A stretch of DNA of 64,000 bases from Quercus robur (taxonomy: Eukaryota > Streptophyta > Magnoliopsida > Fagales > Fagaceae), in NCBI RefSeq assembly GCF_932294415.1, contig NC_065536.1:31701354-31765353 (forward strand), given 5' to 3'. The notes under the pieces were generated by a model, which had not been told where the DNA came from, made no database searches, and saw only the letters and a program-made list of their open reading frames with translations. The first letter of the stretch is position 1. Each line of letters begins with the position of its first letter. Below, piece after piece: positions 22,291 through 35,768 of the stretch. Made by a program: the position numbers and the translations under genes.

Positions 22291-25200
22291 ATGGCGTTGC
22301 TTCCGAGACAGATCGGTGGTGCTGTGTTGGTAACTGCTTTGGTTGTTGCGCTGAGCTGTTTGGATCTGAGCTTCGGACACGAATCCCATGCTCACCACCA
22401 CCACTGTGATCATGGCCACCATCATCATCATCATCATCATGAAGAGGAGCGTTTGGCGTCTAAGCTACTTCCCGAGGAGTTGGCTGAGGAGGAGGATATG
22501 AGATTGTATGGATTCGGCTTCGAACACGATCGTATTCTCGACCGTTTTGCCTTTTCGGACCTCTCCGGCTTAGGTACTTTTCTACTTCAATTCCTTGAAT
22601 TTTCAATTTTCATTGATTGTTTTTTTGTGTGTGAAATGTGTGTTTGGTTGCTGAGAAAATGTATGGAAACGAAAGTAACTGCTTTTTTTTTTTTTAACCT
22701 CAATAAATGTTTTAAGTGAGTGTGAAGCAGTAATTCAAGGAGGAATCAGATCTTTTTAGTAAAATTGAAAAATTTAGGTATATTTTTTGACGCAATCGAA
22801 TCGTTGATAAAAGTAAAGCAAATTTAGCTTGAATTGGCTCAAATTTAGGGCATTCTGCTCATAGGTAGGTGTTAAGCTCGGTACCATTCATTTTTGGTGG
22901 AAACATGTGTTATTAAGCCAAAAGATAGGCCAACAAAATCATGTGGGATACTTTTGTCACCATGTCATTGGTTTTCATGATAAGCCTTACTTGTCTTAGA
23001 CAAAGACAGAAAGATTGCACTTGCCTCATAGTAACGAGTAAGTTTCATGTAAGATGCTCGTGCTTATACTCGTTCCTTTGGTTAAGTTAGGCCGCCCTAT
23101 TTACTTGAATGAAGGATGATGTGAAAAGTGTTTGCCAGTGAATATATAAATTTCGTGAACGCCAAAATGTACATAATCAATGTCATGATAATTAATTGTA
23201 GTCCTTTTCCAAGTTAATCTTATAGAGTCCCTATGGAAGACAAAATTTTGGTAGAAGGTTGTTTTAGTGGATATCAGTTCTCTACAGGGGTCTCATTTGA
23301 AAGGTTGAATAAATTAGCAAACAAATTAATACTACTGGCACCGAGCGGTAAATTCAACCCTTTTTCATGTAGTAGATTTTGGTAAATAACCATGTCTTCA
23401 ATCTGTGTGAACTCTCTCTCTTATGTGATCTAGTTTGTAGCACTTAAATTAACCTTGCATTTCAATCTTTACATTTCAAAAACGAAAATCTTCTCAAACT
23501 TTGTCTGCTGTTAAAGTGATCCCCATTTGAGGCAAAAGTGGGAGTTAAGTATTTATTTACTTATTATTATTATTTTTTTTTTGAAAGGTCTTTGGGTAAA
23601 TGCATTGGGCTGCTCTCTTTTGGTGAGCATGGCTTCTCTTATATGCCTGATTATCCTGCCATTGATATTTGGTAAGTAACGTTATTGTCAGTATGTACTT
23701 AGTGGTTTTTTCTGAAATTCATGATGCATATCCCTATGAACAGTGACTGAATTCTTTGGGTGTTGCAGTACAAGGGAAACCATCCAAGGTGGTTGTTGAT
23801 TCATTGGCTTTATTTGGGGTTAGTTTCTTGAAGCCTATTTATTTAGTTTATAAATCTTAATTGATTCTTTTGGTTGTGAAATGGTACATCTGTTGAATAC
23901 TAATGCATATGTATCTCCTGTTTTAATTCTAATGCTACTGCTTATCTGTAGCTGTTGTCACTAATGCTTTTTAATGTCAATTAGGAATTGTAAATTGATT
24001 TGACTTTTATAACTTTCATGCATGAAGTAGACTTATCAAATAAATGAATATGTTGTGCTCTTTGGTTTGTGACTTCTTATTTGCTACAAATCAAACATGA
24101 TACCAGTTTTAGTTAAATGTCTTTGTTTCAAGTCGTGATGAGTTCAATCTTCCCTTTTATGTGATGTTAGACTGGCTGATATGACTGTCAAGAATGTCAG
24201 CAATACAGAACTTCATGAAAGTTGAAATTTGTATGCATACTTCCTCGGCATTGGTGCCATTCCAGTTGCCTACAGGTTCTCATATTTTTGAGTTCTCAAG
24301 ATTATTGCATGTGAGTTGCTGTACTTTCATTGATAATATAAGGAAGCCACACACAAATCAGGTTCTTGTCTGCAAGAAATTTAAGCCTGGCAAAATAATC
24401 AATCAGATGACCTAAAAAATGATTATAGATAAATTCTTTGGACCTTCAATCAAGCTATGATTAATGATTTAGCTTATGGAATCTTGTAGCAGAAATTGGA
24501 ACAAAGTGAATTTTGGTGAATGATAATTTTAAAGGTTCAAGAAATTGGAACTAGTTGCAATTATCTATTTACAAAATAAAATGGGTGAAAGAATAATATT
24601 CTGTTAATTCATAAAACAATACTTTAGTGCAAATCAATTAATGGCCTACATCCTACATTTTTCTTTGATCTTCTATTAATGAAATGACTGTTGACTACGT
24701 GTCTTAATGCATTGAATGTACTGAAATTTTTGAATTCTTGGGGGGATCTTAATTGCTTTAAATTTTATTGATGATCATCACAATATAAGAAACTTTTATT
24801 GGTTGTATACATTGCAAAATTGATTTATTATTTATTTTCTCATTATAGCTCCTTAGAGTATGTTACATGTACTGAATTAATTTATGGTTTCTTGTCTTTT
24901 GAGAACTTGGAATTGTTACAATCTTTTTTTCCTTGAAATCTTTAATATTTAATTAGCATCATCATCATCAACAACAATATCAATTTGTTACTTTTTGTTC
25001 TTTGGCCTTTTTCAAAGGTTAAAATTTACTTTTTATTCTAGTTGCTCATGGGCTTCTTGCAAATTTGGGACCGTAGAAGGTTTCTGTGAATGAGATGGAG
25101 ATATACAAGTAGTGCTTCTTTTCTTCTTTGCCATCTCAAATAATTTGGTTGATTTTGATTATGCCATTCACAGGCAGGAGCTATGTTAGGAGATGCTTTT

Positions 25201-28200
25201 CTTCACCAATTACCACATGCTTTTGGTATGAGTCTAATCAGATACTGCTTTTATTCTCTGTGATTCTTCCACATGTTTAGTTGCCAATCCTATCTTGGTA
25301 CCTGAATTTCAATGTAGTTTGATGTAACTATGACATAGGACATTGAAGATTTATACTAGGTTTTATTGCATCTTATTTTTCAAAACTTTTAGGTTATTTT
25401 AATATTTTGTATACATCCAGATTCTTTTCTTTTTTGGGTTTGGGAGAGGGGGGGGGGGGGGGTGTTATTACTTTTAGCATAATTTAGAGGTAACTGTTCC
25501 ATTTTCTCTCTTCTCTTCTATATATATTGGCGTAGAAAGCTTTAGAGTTTTCAGTTTTGTTTTATTGACTCCTAAAAAATGTTGTGATATGAAACTCTGA
25601 ACCTTAGGAATTTTAATAAAACTTTCTATAATTTCTAATCTTTTCTGTTTTTGGGTGGTTTTTAGACTGAAAGCCAAAAAAAGGAAAAGATATTTCAGGC
25701 ATAAATTAATATACTCGTATTTTTGCAGGTGGTGAACACTCCCACTCGCATGATCACCATGCAGAGCATGATCATCACGATCATTTTGGACATGAGCCGT
25801 CACATTCGCATTCTTTGAAAGACCTTTCTGTAGGAATTTCCATTCTGGGTTAGTAGTAACATACTTGATGCTTGTCTTATTAAACAAGTCAACCATGTGG
25901 CTCCCTGTTTCAACTTGTTTATAACTGTATGAATATGTTTGAATATGGTTTTAAATGTATGAATAACTTTGTGCCTGTAGTGACAGGAGCAAATTAGTGT
26001 AATAGGCTGGATTGAACACTTTTTTTTTTCATAGCTCCAGCCTAGGGAGAGGCTTTTCTGTGCTCTTTAAAGGTAAATAAAGGGGGTTAACTGGGAATAC
26101 AAAGATGCAAATAATTTTCCACATGGTTATAATGCTTGATAATAAATTACCTCTCCTGAATACTGTCTTGAGACCATTTGATGGATTTTACCTACCAAAG
26201 AGAATCGCCCAGGGGGAGAAACTGTTGGATGTTAAACACTCACATTGGCAATTGCAATTTATTTTGATGATTAAGGGCTGTTGTTGAAGGATTGGTTTGA
26301 TGCAAATCTAATTAAAAGCAAGAAGGGAGGTCCTCTGGTTTTTCATCAATCTTGAATTAATGCCGTATACTTCTGTCTTATAGAATTTTGAAAGTGTTAA
26401 GTTGTTAGTTGCTTAATATTTGTTGAAATGTCTATTTGTAAAGTTACTTTAAAATAAGAAAAGAAAAAAGAGAAGTGTCTACTACCAAGGAGAAATAGGA
26501 AAATTTTTTGTGCTATTTAATGTCTTATGAGATGATTATATGTCAGTTTCAGTCCATTATATTGTATCTCAATTCCATGTGGTTTCTTGACTTGTGTTTA
26601 CCTATGAAAGCAAGCTATCTAATTTTTGCTGAATAGTAAGGTATATAACTTACTATACGGTGATCTCTTCTTTTACTTCCTGTTGCTTTATTCTTGTTGA
26701 TTTTGTTTCTTATTCTGATTATTATCAGGGGTGTTGCAGATTGGGAATAAATACCTTGAATTCTTATTGTGATGTATTGGTTGTTGCAGCTGGCATTGTA
26801 GTTTTTCTTCTTGTAGAGAAGCTAGTGAGGTATGTTGAAGGTAACTCTGGAGGAGCTCATGCATGGGGTCATGGTCATCACCACCATCATCATAAGGGCA
26901 GTAAGAAATTGAAGGATGACAGTGATTCTACTGACATTAAGCAGTCACAATCTTCTGATGGAAAAGATGGAAAAACGTTGGAGATGTCATCTGAAGGAAA
27001 GGTGTCAGATGAAGTGTCAAATGACTCTTTGAATGGAGATGATCTGAGGCATGAATCTCTTCGGAAGGTGAGGATTTGGCGTATCATGTGTAACTTTAGG
27101 TACTATTGAGATGTACTTTGATTCATGGTTGGGCTACTGGCTTGGAATGGTGTAAATTTGAGCCGAGAGTTAAGGTCAGGCAAGGCTAGGGGTAGACATG
27201 ATTGTTCATGCATTGGGTGCCTGACCAGCCATATTGTCATACAATACAGATGGATGGCACATTGGTTTGTCAGTTGACTATAGTGTATTCTAATAATCAG
27301 TGAGAAATTTAAACCAATTTCTTTCTGCATCTTTCTATTTTTGGATTGAATTGTAGGATTGCATACTGAACCTTGTCTGTCATGCTTTCTTCCTGCAGAG
27401 AACTGCTGCTGGTGCTAGAAAAGATGAAGCCGATGTAGATACTGCAAATGGCTCCGCTGATGATACTCATTCAATGGAGAAGGATGATATTCATTCAAAA
27501 GAGAAGGAACCTGCTCAATCACCATCGAATCTTGTGTTCGGTTATCTCAATCTCTTTTCTGATGGTGTTGTATGTGTGCCTTTATTATTTGCTCTCCAGC
27601 ATGTTTAATTTTTATTTCTTTTAAAGAAACGAAATTATGGATTTGAATGATACAGTTTTACTTTGTGTTATTGAAAGGAATTTGTGTATTGCAGCACAAT
27701 TTCACTGATGGGATGGCTCTAGGAAGTGCTTTCCTTCTTTATGGATCTGTTGGCGGTTGGTCTAGAACTCTGTTCTTGCTGGCACATGAGCTTCCTCAAG
27801 AGGTTTGAACTCTCCCTTCTATTTTTGTTTTATTATTATTATTTCTGATGAAGTTCTCCCTTTTATTTATTTCACATGTATAATGTTATGCCTTTTTCAA
27901 GGGCCGATGTCTTTGTATTTTGAGACAATAATATGATCTAGACATGTAAATATATTATGCAAGTTTGTTGGAAGCCATTTGGATAGGGTTGACTCGTGAG
28001 ACTTTGTGTACAAGAAAGAGGGTGGCATGCTTTGGCTTACCTGTTTTTTTTTTTATCTATGGAGAGCTAGGCCTTGAGGTGGTTATGAGGCTTCTTAGGA
28101 CCCAGGGCACAATAGCAATATGAGTATTAGTTTGACATAACATAGGGGAGACAAGAGAGTCAAAGGGTAGGGGAGAGAGAGAGAGAGAAGAAAATTTCTA

Positions 28201-31200
28201 GGATTAAGGGGCTCATGTAAAGTGAGAATAGAAAATAAGATCCCCTTGAGAGGATGGTAAAATATTAGGAAGTACTGATATGGATATGGGATATGCATGT
28301 TATATGAGAGTACTCGTATGGGATACATGTTCAATATGGATATGGCTACTAGTTTGAAGTATCTGTGCTTCCTAGGATAGCATTTAATACAAATGAGACG
28401 GAGCTTGTGGCAGTAAGAGATGGGAATGAGGGCCCCATAGCTTTTAGGGTAGATCTAATTGTGAGATGTGATTCTAGAGTGGGAGGATAAGATGGAAAAG
28501 ATATAAAAGATGATGACCTTTGCTTAAAATCTGGTTATGTTTTTTTTGTTAGCCCATGACTATAAGATACGCATGAGCGGCAAGGATGAGGAAATGGTGG
28601 TTAGGAATGGTGTCTTTTATTGAGTTGAAGATTGTAGAATAAGTAGTGTTTTTGGTGGTGATACCAGTCATACCTCAATTTTGGCATCTAATTGATGCTA
28701 TTTCTGGGAAAGCAGAGTTGCACTAAAGGTGAGGCTTCCACTAATCCAATGTGTATTTTGGTTTTTGAACAAGGTGAGAGATCAATTGAAGATATTAGGA
28801 TGCTTGAGAAATGATGATGATGGCCATACTGATCGTTTAGTATATGGGAATAGCGTATAAAGAACCTTGGTCCCATGATTTGCGTCAAATGAATCGGAAA
28901 CATGTTGTAACGATTCTAGACTCACCGTCGGGCTATAAGGTTGGATGCCTTCTTATGAGCTATCTATGATCACTTAATGCCAATTTATATTGCAAAAAAG
29001 ATACAAAGAGATTTTTTTTAGGAAGGGACGGGGGATGTTCCTAATTTTCATTAGCTGGATTGGGGGGAGTTGTTTCCCATTGAAGGAGGGTGGTTTGGGG
29101 AATCTTATGTTGAGCACTTTTAATAAAGCCTTCTTGGTATGGGAAGTAGTCATGGAGATTTGGGGGTAGAGAATGATCACTTGTGGAAACATGTTATTTG
29201 TACTGACCATGGGGCAGATTGGGGGGAGGGTCGTGAGAGGTTCCCATTAGACACTAAAAATTGAGCGTAAGTTGGCTAGGTGGAAGAAGCTGTATTTGTC
29301 AAAAGTTGGAAGACTAACGTTGTTTAAGAGTACATTATCTAGTCTTCTTACTTACTTTTTATCTCTTTTTACTATCCATACGCATGTGGCTAATAAAATT
29401 GAGAGGTTGCAAAGGGATTTCCTGTGGGGGGATTCTAAGACACACTTGGTGGGATGAGATAAGGTGTGTGCACCTATGGAAAATGGTGGGTTAGGAGTAA
29501 GGAAATTAACTACTTTTAATAAAGCCTTGCTAGGGAAATGATTATGGTGGTTTGGGGTTGAGGAGACAAGGTTTTGGAGAAGGGTTGTAGCTTTGAAGTT
29601 TGGGGAAGAGTGGGGGGGAATGGACCTCCAAGCTAGATAGAGGGGTACATGGGTGTGGTTTGTGGAGAAGTATCCGAATGGGTTGGGAGGTTTTTAGCAA
29701 AAATATTGGGTTTGAGGTAGGGGTGGGGGATAGAGTGAAGCTTTGGATAGATCAATGGTGTGGGGATTCTCCACTCCATTTGAGCTTTCCGTTTGTGTAT
29801 AGGATTGCTTCCAATAAAGAGGCATCAGTGGCCTCTTCTCTTGAATGGTTGGGGATAGAGGAATGGAGAAGTTGGGATGTTTGTTTCATTTGGAGACCAA
29901 ATGATTGGGAAATGGGTGATGTGGATGAATTTCTCCGTACTTTGGGTTCTAATTTACCTCCAATTGAGAATGGAGATCATATGAGATGGAAGTTGACGAA
30001 GAATGGAGATTTTGATATCCAATCGTTTTATAATAAGTTAAGAGATCCCTTGCCCATTATCTTTCCTTGGAAAGGTGTTTGGAAGGTAAGGCTCCTCAGC
30101 GTGTTTCTTTCTTTGTGTGGACTGCTGTTTGGGATAAGATCCTTACAGGTGATAATTTGAGGGGTAGAGGGATGGATTTTGTTGACTAGTGCATTATGTG
30201 TCGTTGTAATGGGGAGGCGGTGGATCATTTGCTAAGACTTACCGGTTGTGGAGTTTGATTTTTAGATCTTTTGGAATTTCATGGGTCTTGCCAAGATTGG
30301 TTGCAGATACTCTTTTTGGTTGGTGGAATTGGCTTGGAAAGCAATTGTCTAGCATCTGGAATTTAGCTCAATTGTGCTTAATTTGGTGTCTTTGGAGGGA
30401 GCGAAATTGGAGGACGTTTGAGGATATGGAAAGCTCCAACGACTAGCTATTGGCCTCTTTCAGTGGCTCCCTTTTTGACTGGTCTGGGGTTTGGTGACTC
30501 ACCTCTAGTGATTTTCTCCCTATGTTCCTTAGCCCTCTCTTTTGTAATTAGTATTTTATTTATTTATTTATTTATTTTCTTTTTCTGTAATCTTTTTTCT
30601 GCCTTATGACTTTATGCATGAGGTAGTGTATTTGAATATACATCTTTATTACTTATAAAAAAAAAAAAGAATATTCCAAATAGAACAAAAGCCAAACTAC
30701 TCAAATGACCTTTCTTGTAGCCAAACACTCCTTCCTTGTTATTTCATTTTCTTAGTATAATGTTTAAATAATAAAATTCACCCTTCTTAACAATTTAAGC
30801 TTTCGTGACAAGTGAAAGTTTATCATGGTATCAAAGCAAGTGGTTCTAAGTTTGAGCCCTGTCTCCTCTTTACCTACCAATTAAAAAGTTTAAGTTCCTG
30901 TGTAGGTTCCCAAGTATTAAGCGGTAGTACATTCACTTAGAACCATGGTTCTAAGTTATACCTTACCGATTCTGCTTAGGTTTAATAACCATAGTACTAC
31001 TTCACTATTTATCTCTTTAGTCATCTCATCACAATCCTTTACCACCAGTGAGGAGTTGCTAGCCGACTAGGGGTACTCAAAGCCAATGGTTGCCCTGGAC
31101 AGAATGCTGGACAGGCAACCCTTAGATCTGCAATCTAACGACTTAAGTAACAGGGATCATCATTTATTATAGATTGAGTTTGTCTTGTTATAGTTATTAT

Positions 31201-33227
31201 TTATTCATCATGAAAAAATTATTTTTAGATTTTTGAAGGATTGTTGCTTTTTTGGTTCTCAATCTTTGAGAAGTATTTGTACAAGAACTTAAACATTGTG
31301 AAGCTCATGTCAAATCCTAAGAAGCAAGGTGGAGAGATAGAGAGACAAGGGCGAAGGCTATATTTGTTGAAATTAGAAATATTTTTGTAAGAATAATAAA
31401 ACAAGGGAGAGAAATATGAAATGTAGAGAACTTATAAAAGTTATTGTAAAATGAACATTGAGATTGTTGATGGGTAGGATTGAAACTTTTGATGCTGAAA
31501 TGTATATATTGTGCCCCAAATTGTGGTTTTGTATGAATGTGTGTTGTGCGGACATGTGTTAAGTGTCTAAATTTGCACACTTGTGCTTGCACTGGTCAAT
31601 CTAGGCTATATAAATGATTAAAATGAGTTCCATTTATGATTAGTCCTTTTAAGGTACAACAAAGATGTGGCTAGTACTTTTGCAAATTGTGAAAATTGGT
31701 TTCAAAATCAACTTGATAATGTTGTGTGGCTTGTGGGCATTGTAGTGTATTGTGAGCCTTGAAAGGACATTAGAGGTTTACATGGGGGAAATTATGATGC
31801 CTTAAATTGTGGATTGTATGAGTGTGTTCTGCGGGCGTGGGTGGAGTCTCACATTGGGCTATGCAAGTGATTACGAGTTCCAATTGTGACTAGCCTTTTT
31901 GTTTTTACTTGGATTGTGGCAATATATCAAGGGTAATTTGTTTGATTCTGGGTCTTCCTCTTTAATGTATGCTCAACTAGTTTTAAATGAGTGTTCCTTT
32001 GTTTTGGTCATAGTTAAAAGCATTAAATGAGTTGGTGCTGAAATTTATAGTGTAACTCTGCACAGTTTTATTGTTTGGGTTTCACTTGATAGAATGTACC
32101 AATATTTGTCAAACTTAAGACTCCTAAACGCTTACCTCTCTCAATATGGTATTTGATATTATTTATGGACTTGTATGAAGTACCATACACCAATTGTAAG
32201 GCCCCTCTTGAATTTCTAACATCTTTATGATTGTTAAAACTTGGAGGATTTGTTTTCAACACTGTTTGTATGTTATCTTCAATATTGTTCTTGAGTGTTC
32301 TATCAGTCCTTTTTTTTGTTGTTGTCAAATTTGGAAAATAATTAATACCAACTTTGCTTGATCAGTGTGTAAGGTATTGGCTTCTTTACCAAGATGAAGC
32401 TTGTAGTTTCTTAAATGTCCAGTCGTAATGTCTACAAAATGCTTTTGAACCTTGGTAGGTAAATTTCTGTCCCTTTGGTTAGTTGCATCTTGTCTTGGAT
32501 TAGCTGGTTTCATATTCCACTTCCAGTGAGTTGCCCATACAACTCATTTTGTATTCATCTCCACACCCCCCCCCCCCCCTTCTTTTCTCGATTTGTGATA
32601 TTGTACTATGGAATTTATGTATCTTTAATTAATGTAGCATACTGTAAGGCTATTTTCATCCATCATCGAATCACATTCATTATTTCTATTCAGAATAATA
32701 ATTATTTTCTTTTGTGCTTGGTTGTTAAATAGCTTTGTTCCTCCACACTATGCAGGTTGGTGATTTTGGTATTCTTGTGAGGTCTGGTTTCAGTGTATCC
32801 AAAGCTCTCTTTTTCAACTTCCTATCAGCACTGGTGGCACTAGTAGGAACTGCAATGGTGAGTTTGTCTTCCTAGGGCAGGGGAAATCCGTCTAATAGTT
32901 TCTCAATTGATTTGAAAGAGAAATCTAATTACTGTTCTTGCTGTAGGCTCTGCTCTGGGGTCAAGATCCAGGGCAATCATCTTACATTGAGGTGAGAATA
33001 ATTGGTGAAGTTGTGTGTTCATTGGAGGTTTAGTTTAGCAGTTTTGATCAAAGGCAATGCCATTTTTGCAGGGATTCACAGCCGGTGGATTTATATACAT
33101 TGCAGTAGCTGGAGTGCTTGCAGAAATGAATAGCAACAGCAACACAACATTGAAAAGCACAGCAATCCATATAACCTCACTGATACTAGGCATGGCTGTT
33201 GCACTTTGTATTTCCCTTGTAGAATGA
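22291..33227 (+). CDS. IAR1: IAR1-type ZIP (KE4/LIV-1 subfamily) zinc transporter
   Basis: This is a zinc transporter of the KE4/SLC39A7 branch, which moves Zn2+ from the secretory pathway (ER/Golgi) into the cytosol. Arabidopsis IAR1 was found through resistance to IAA-alanine, linking metal balance to auxin-conjugate hydrolysis. Exons: 22291-22573, 23588-23671, 23769-23818, 25174-25225, 25729-25848, 26790-27067, 27399-27569, 27695-27802, 32756-32857, 32947-32991 and 33072-33227. All join in frame, giving 482 aa (family about 470). Visible parts: signal peptide (1-29); His-rich luminal segment (30-50); membrane helices at about 96-121 and 125-150; a second His loop ([16 protein letters not shown]); a helix [16 protein letters not shown]; a cytosolic loop with [11 protein letters not shown] and an acidic Ser-rich stretch; then HNFTDG (347-352) and HELPQE (377-382), the metal-binding signatures of helices IV and V; then three more helices to the C-terminus. 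Intron 8 is 4,953 bp and holds L1 debris. No break is seen. Confidence 0.95.
28927..29225 (+). mobile_element. L1 LINE fragment in IAR1 intron 8
   Basis: Around 28933-28970 the DNA reads as a decayed GCKVGCLPMSYL, the block that follows the RT in plant L1s. It jumps directly to a degenerate [14 protein letters not shown] and then P.EGGLG.L..STFNKA, so the intervening [14 protein letters not shown] portion is missing. The neighbouring fragment at 29226 carries that missing portion, so the two are separate or rearranged copies. Confidence 0.6.
29226..30671 (+). mobile_element. L1 LINE ORF2 C-terminal part with A tail in IAR1 intron 8
   Basis: Frames read [133 protein letters not shown] and a degenerate [15 protein letters not shown] zinc-knuckle. 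This is the post-RT half of a plant L1 ORF2. Stops and frame shifts interrupt it, for example after HLVG at 29457 and near 30085-30090. It ends in an A-rich tail at 30657-30671. It lies in the sense orientation of IAR1, deep in the intron and away from its splice sites. Confidence 0.82.
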
Positions 33228-33249
33228 TTTTTTTTTACTAGTCATATAG

Positions 33250-33382
33250 GTGCCGTTTGGTAACGTTGTTCTAGTAACGTTTGTATTTTTTGAAAATACA
33301 TATGAGTAAAAAAGTATGTGAAAATACGTGTAATGTTTAAAAATTAAAAACATGTGTTTAAATATATGTACCAAATATGCCA
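33250..33382. mobile_element. Short miniature element or fragment after IAR1
   Basis: The left edge GTGCCGTTTGGTAACGTTGTT and right edge GTACCAAATATGCC are inverted with mismatches. The same left-end word, CATTTGGTAACGTTGTTTAAA, appears on the minus strand at 39545-39566. GCC.TTTGGTA termini are common on plant miniature elements. No target duplication was established. Confidence 0.4.
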
Positions 33383-33499
33383 TAGTACCCCAAGAAACTA
33401 CTCGATGTACACATGTACACATGTACATTAGCGGAAGATTTTTATATTTATTAAAGCATATTCAACATCCTTATCTGAGGTGAAATTGATTATACTTAT

Positions 33500-35157
33500 T
33501 ATACTTATAAAGGGGAAAGGAAAAAAACAGTGATTTTGTGGTAAATTATAGGGTTTTTATAGGTTCTGGAAGGAGGGCTACTTGAACAGAACTCGGAGGT
33601 CACTAGTTAAGCCATTTTATAGATTGTACTTTTCCTATTGAGGTAATCATTAGAGTAGAAAAATTTGACACTAGTATGATTGATCGTCCATTTATACCTT
33701 TGGCATTCGTTGTGTGATGGGTCCGTCACAATAAAATAAAATAAAATAAACTTATTTTTAGGTCATGCTTTGTCTGATATTGTCAAATAATGTCTAGTTT
33801 ATCTAAGGACTTCACGTCTTTTATGGCTCATGATGTGTGAAATCCCGGCGTGAGTGTATCATCGTTAATAAATTGCGGGACTGGACCCACTAATTTCAAA
33901 CTTAGATGATTGGAATTTGAAATTCAATAATCGTGGCTATGCTTCATGATCACAGAGGCCAAAAGGCATTTATTGTTCTTTGACCATCAAGGCAGCCCCG
34001 ACAGATTATAAACACCTTTTTTTTACCCCTTAAAAGTTAAAACAACCCAACATACTAGGTGTTAGCTACTTTTTGCATAATTGCTACAATATATCTTCCC
34101 TAATATTTTATACAACAGCTCTGTGCCTCATCATGCATGCACAAATTTGCAAACCTTGGGTTGAGTTTGGTTCACTCGGTAGCTCATGGTGGCGTTCAAG
34201 CTTAGGGTGGCTTTTCAAGCAGCAATTCAATGGTAGCGTGAGCTCGGGGTATGACTCACATGGCAACCTTCGGTTGTGGTTGGCATGGCGGCAATGTGGT
34301 TCAACGCTCGTAGCTTTAGGTGTTTTGGGATTGTTGGCTATGTGGGTTTGAGTGCGTAAGGGCGGTTTTGAGGGTGTGGGGCTGTTCATTTGAAGAGTTA
34401 AAAGAGTTTATTGGAGAGTATATTTGAAAGGCTAGCATTAGCATTTTCCAGTAGGAACTAGAGGAGAAAAAGGGGTATCTAATTCAACTTTAGCTAAAAA
34501 AAATTGAAGGGATTGATACTAATGCACATATACCATATTTGAATCATCAACCGCATGGTCAAACTGTCCTGTACCATAAATTGCGATTTGATTGAATAAT
34601 GTCTGATTAAATTGAGACACCTGAATCGAATAAACGCAGCTAATATCTACTAAAGGGTATAACCAGATGCTACTTCTCCAGGTGGCTTCACTGCACAGAA
34701 ATTAAATATGTTATTCATGGTCATGCATGTACGAAATTTCACATTAGCGGGGAGGATATCTTTTACAAGGTGCCTGAACTCCCTGCTGCCTAATGGGAAA
34801 CATTATGGGGGCAAGAATGCATGTATTTTGGTGAAAGCTGGTCATGCATGGGAAGTCTTTTTTGATTGCTTTTAAAGTTTCATAATTAACCAATATTGAA
34901 CCAACGACAAATACCCGATCTCCATGTAATAAGAGCCAATGGAGAGAGGTTTTTTTAGGATGAAGATTTACTTTTTCATAAATTAAAAGGAGTGTATAAT
35001 ATTACATTATTTAAAATTTTATTTCATTGAATAAGAAAAGATAATTTATTTTTAAATGAGATGATACTAGGTACATTTTTTAATTCATAAAAATTAAACC
35101 TTAAACTCGAAAGCGATTCATTTCCATTTCAAATACAAATGAAGAAGATTGGTTCAA

Positions 35158-35200
<43 letters not shown>

Positions 35201-35740
35201 GAAGAAGATTGGTAATTGTAATGGTCATAAAATTAATAACCTTATCTATACTTGGTAATGATTGGTAATGGTAATGACATTGGTCGTAAATGTCATTCCT
35301 AATAAATCTAAATTTACCTTCCAGCTGGGTATAGAATAATCCTATTCTTCAGGAAACAAAATGGTGCTACACCTGAAAAAGAAGTTGAACTCATGGTCCT
35401 TTTGAGTCTCACCATCAGCACAGAAAATTAATCTAATTAAGATTGAGCTTCCAATAGGTGAATTTATCTAAGACTTAGGATACATAATCGGAGATGTTCT
35501 GATTGATGTTCATATATGTAAATTTAAGCATAAAATCTTTGCCATATTATAAGTAATATAAGCTGCAACAAGTTCTGATGATAATATACAAAATATGATA
35601 ACAAAACAGCTGTAGAATTACAAAGTACTCCTTGCTACATCTAGAATTTCTCTTGTTCTGAAGCAGCTACACCATTTGCTAATCAAGATGAATGTATCAT
35701 GGCTTCCTAATAATGGGCTATGAAAAGCTTATACGAACAA
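33500..35740. other. Intergenic stretch, no gene seen
   Basis: Open frames here (for example 34073-34351) have no family resemblance. There is a 38-base A tract at 35159-35196. The terms GGTAATGATTGGTAATGGTAATG near 35255-35275 are low complexity. Confidence 0.45.
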
Positions 35741-35768
35741 AGTTTTGAACCAAATCATTCATTATAGT

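Noticed and set aside
25474-25896. A 140-codon open frame on the minus strand
   Set aside because: It is the antisense shadow of IAR1 exon 5 and its flanking introns; no domain resemblance.
30820-31140. TGGTATCAAAGC-like word and text resembling a primer-binding site or a tRNA-derived repeat
   Set aside because: The word is imperfect, no LTR could be bounded next to it and no tail or duplication was found.
34073-34389. Overlapping 92- and 93-codon frames on opposite strands
   Set aside because: Opposite-strand openness in GC-richer DNA; no family resemblance and no splice partners.
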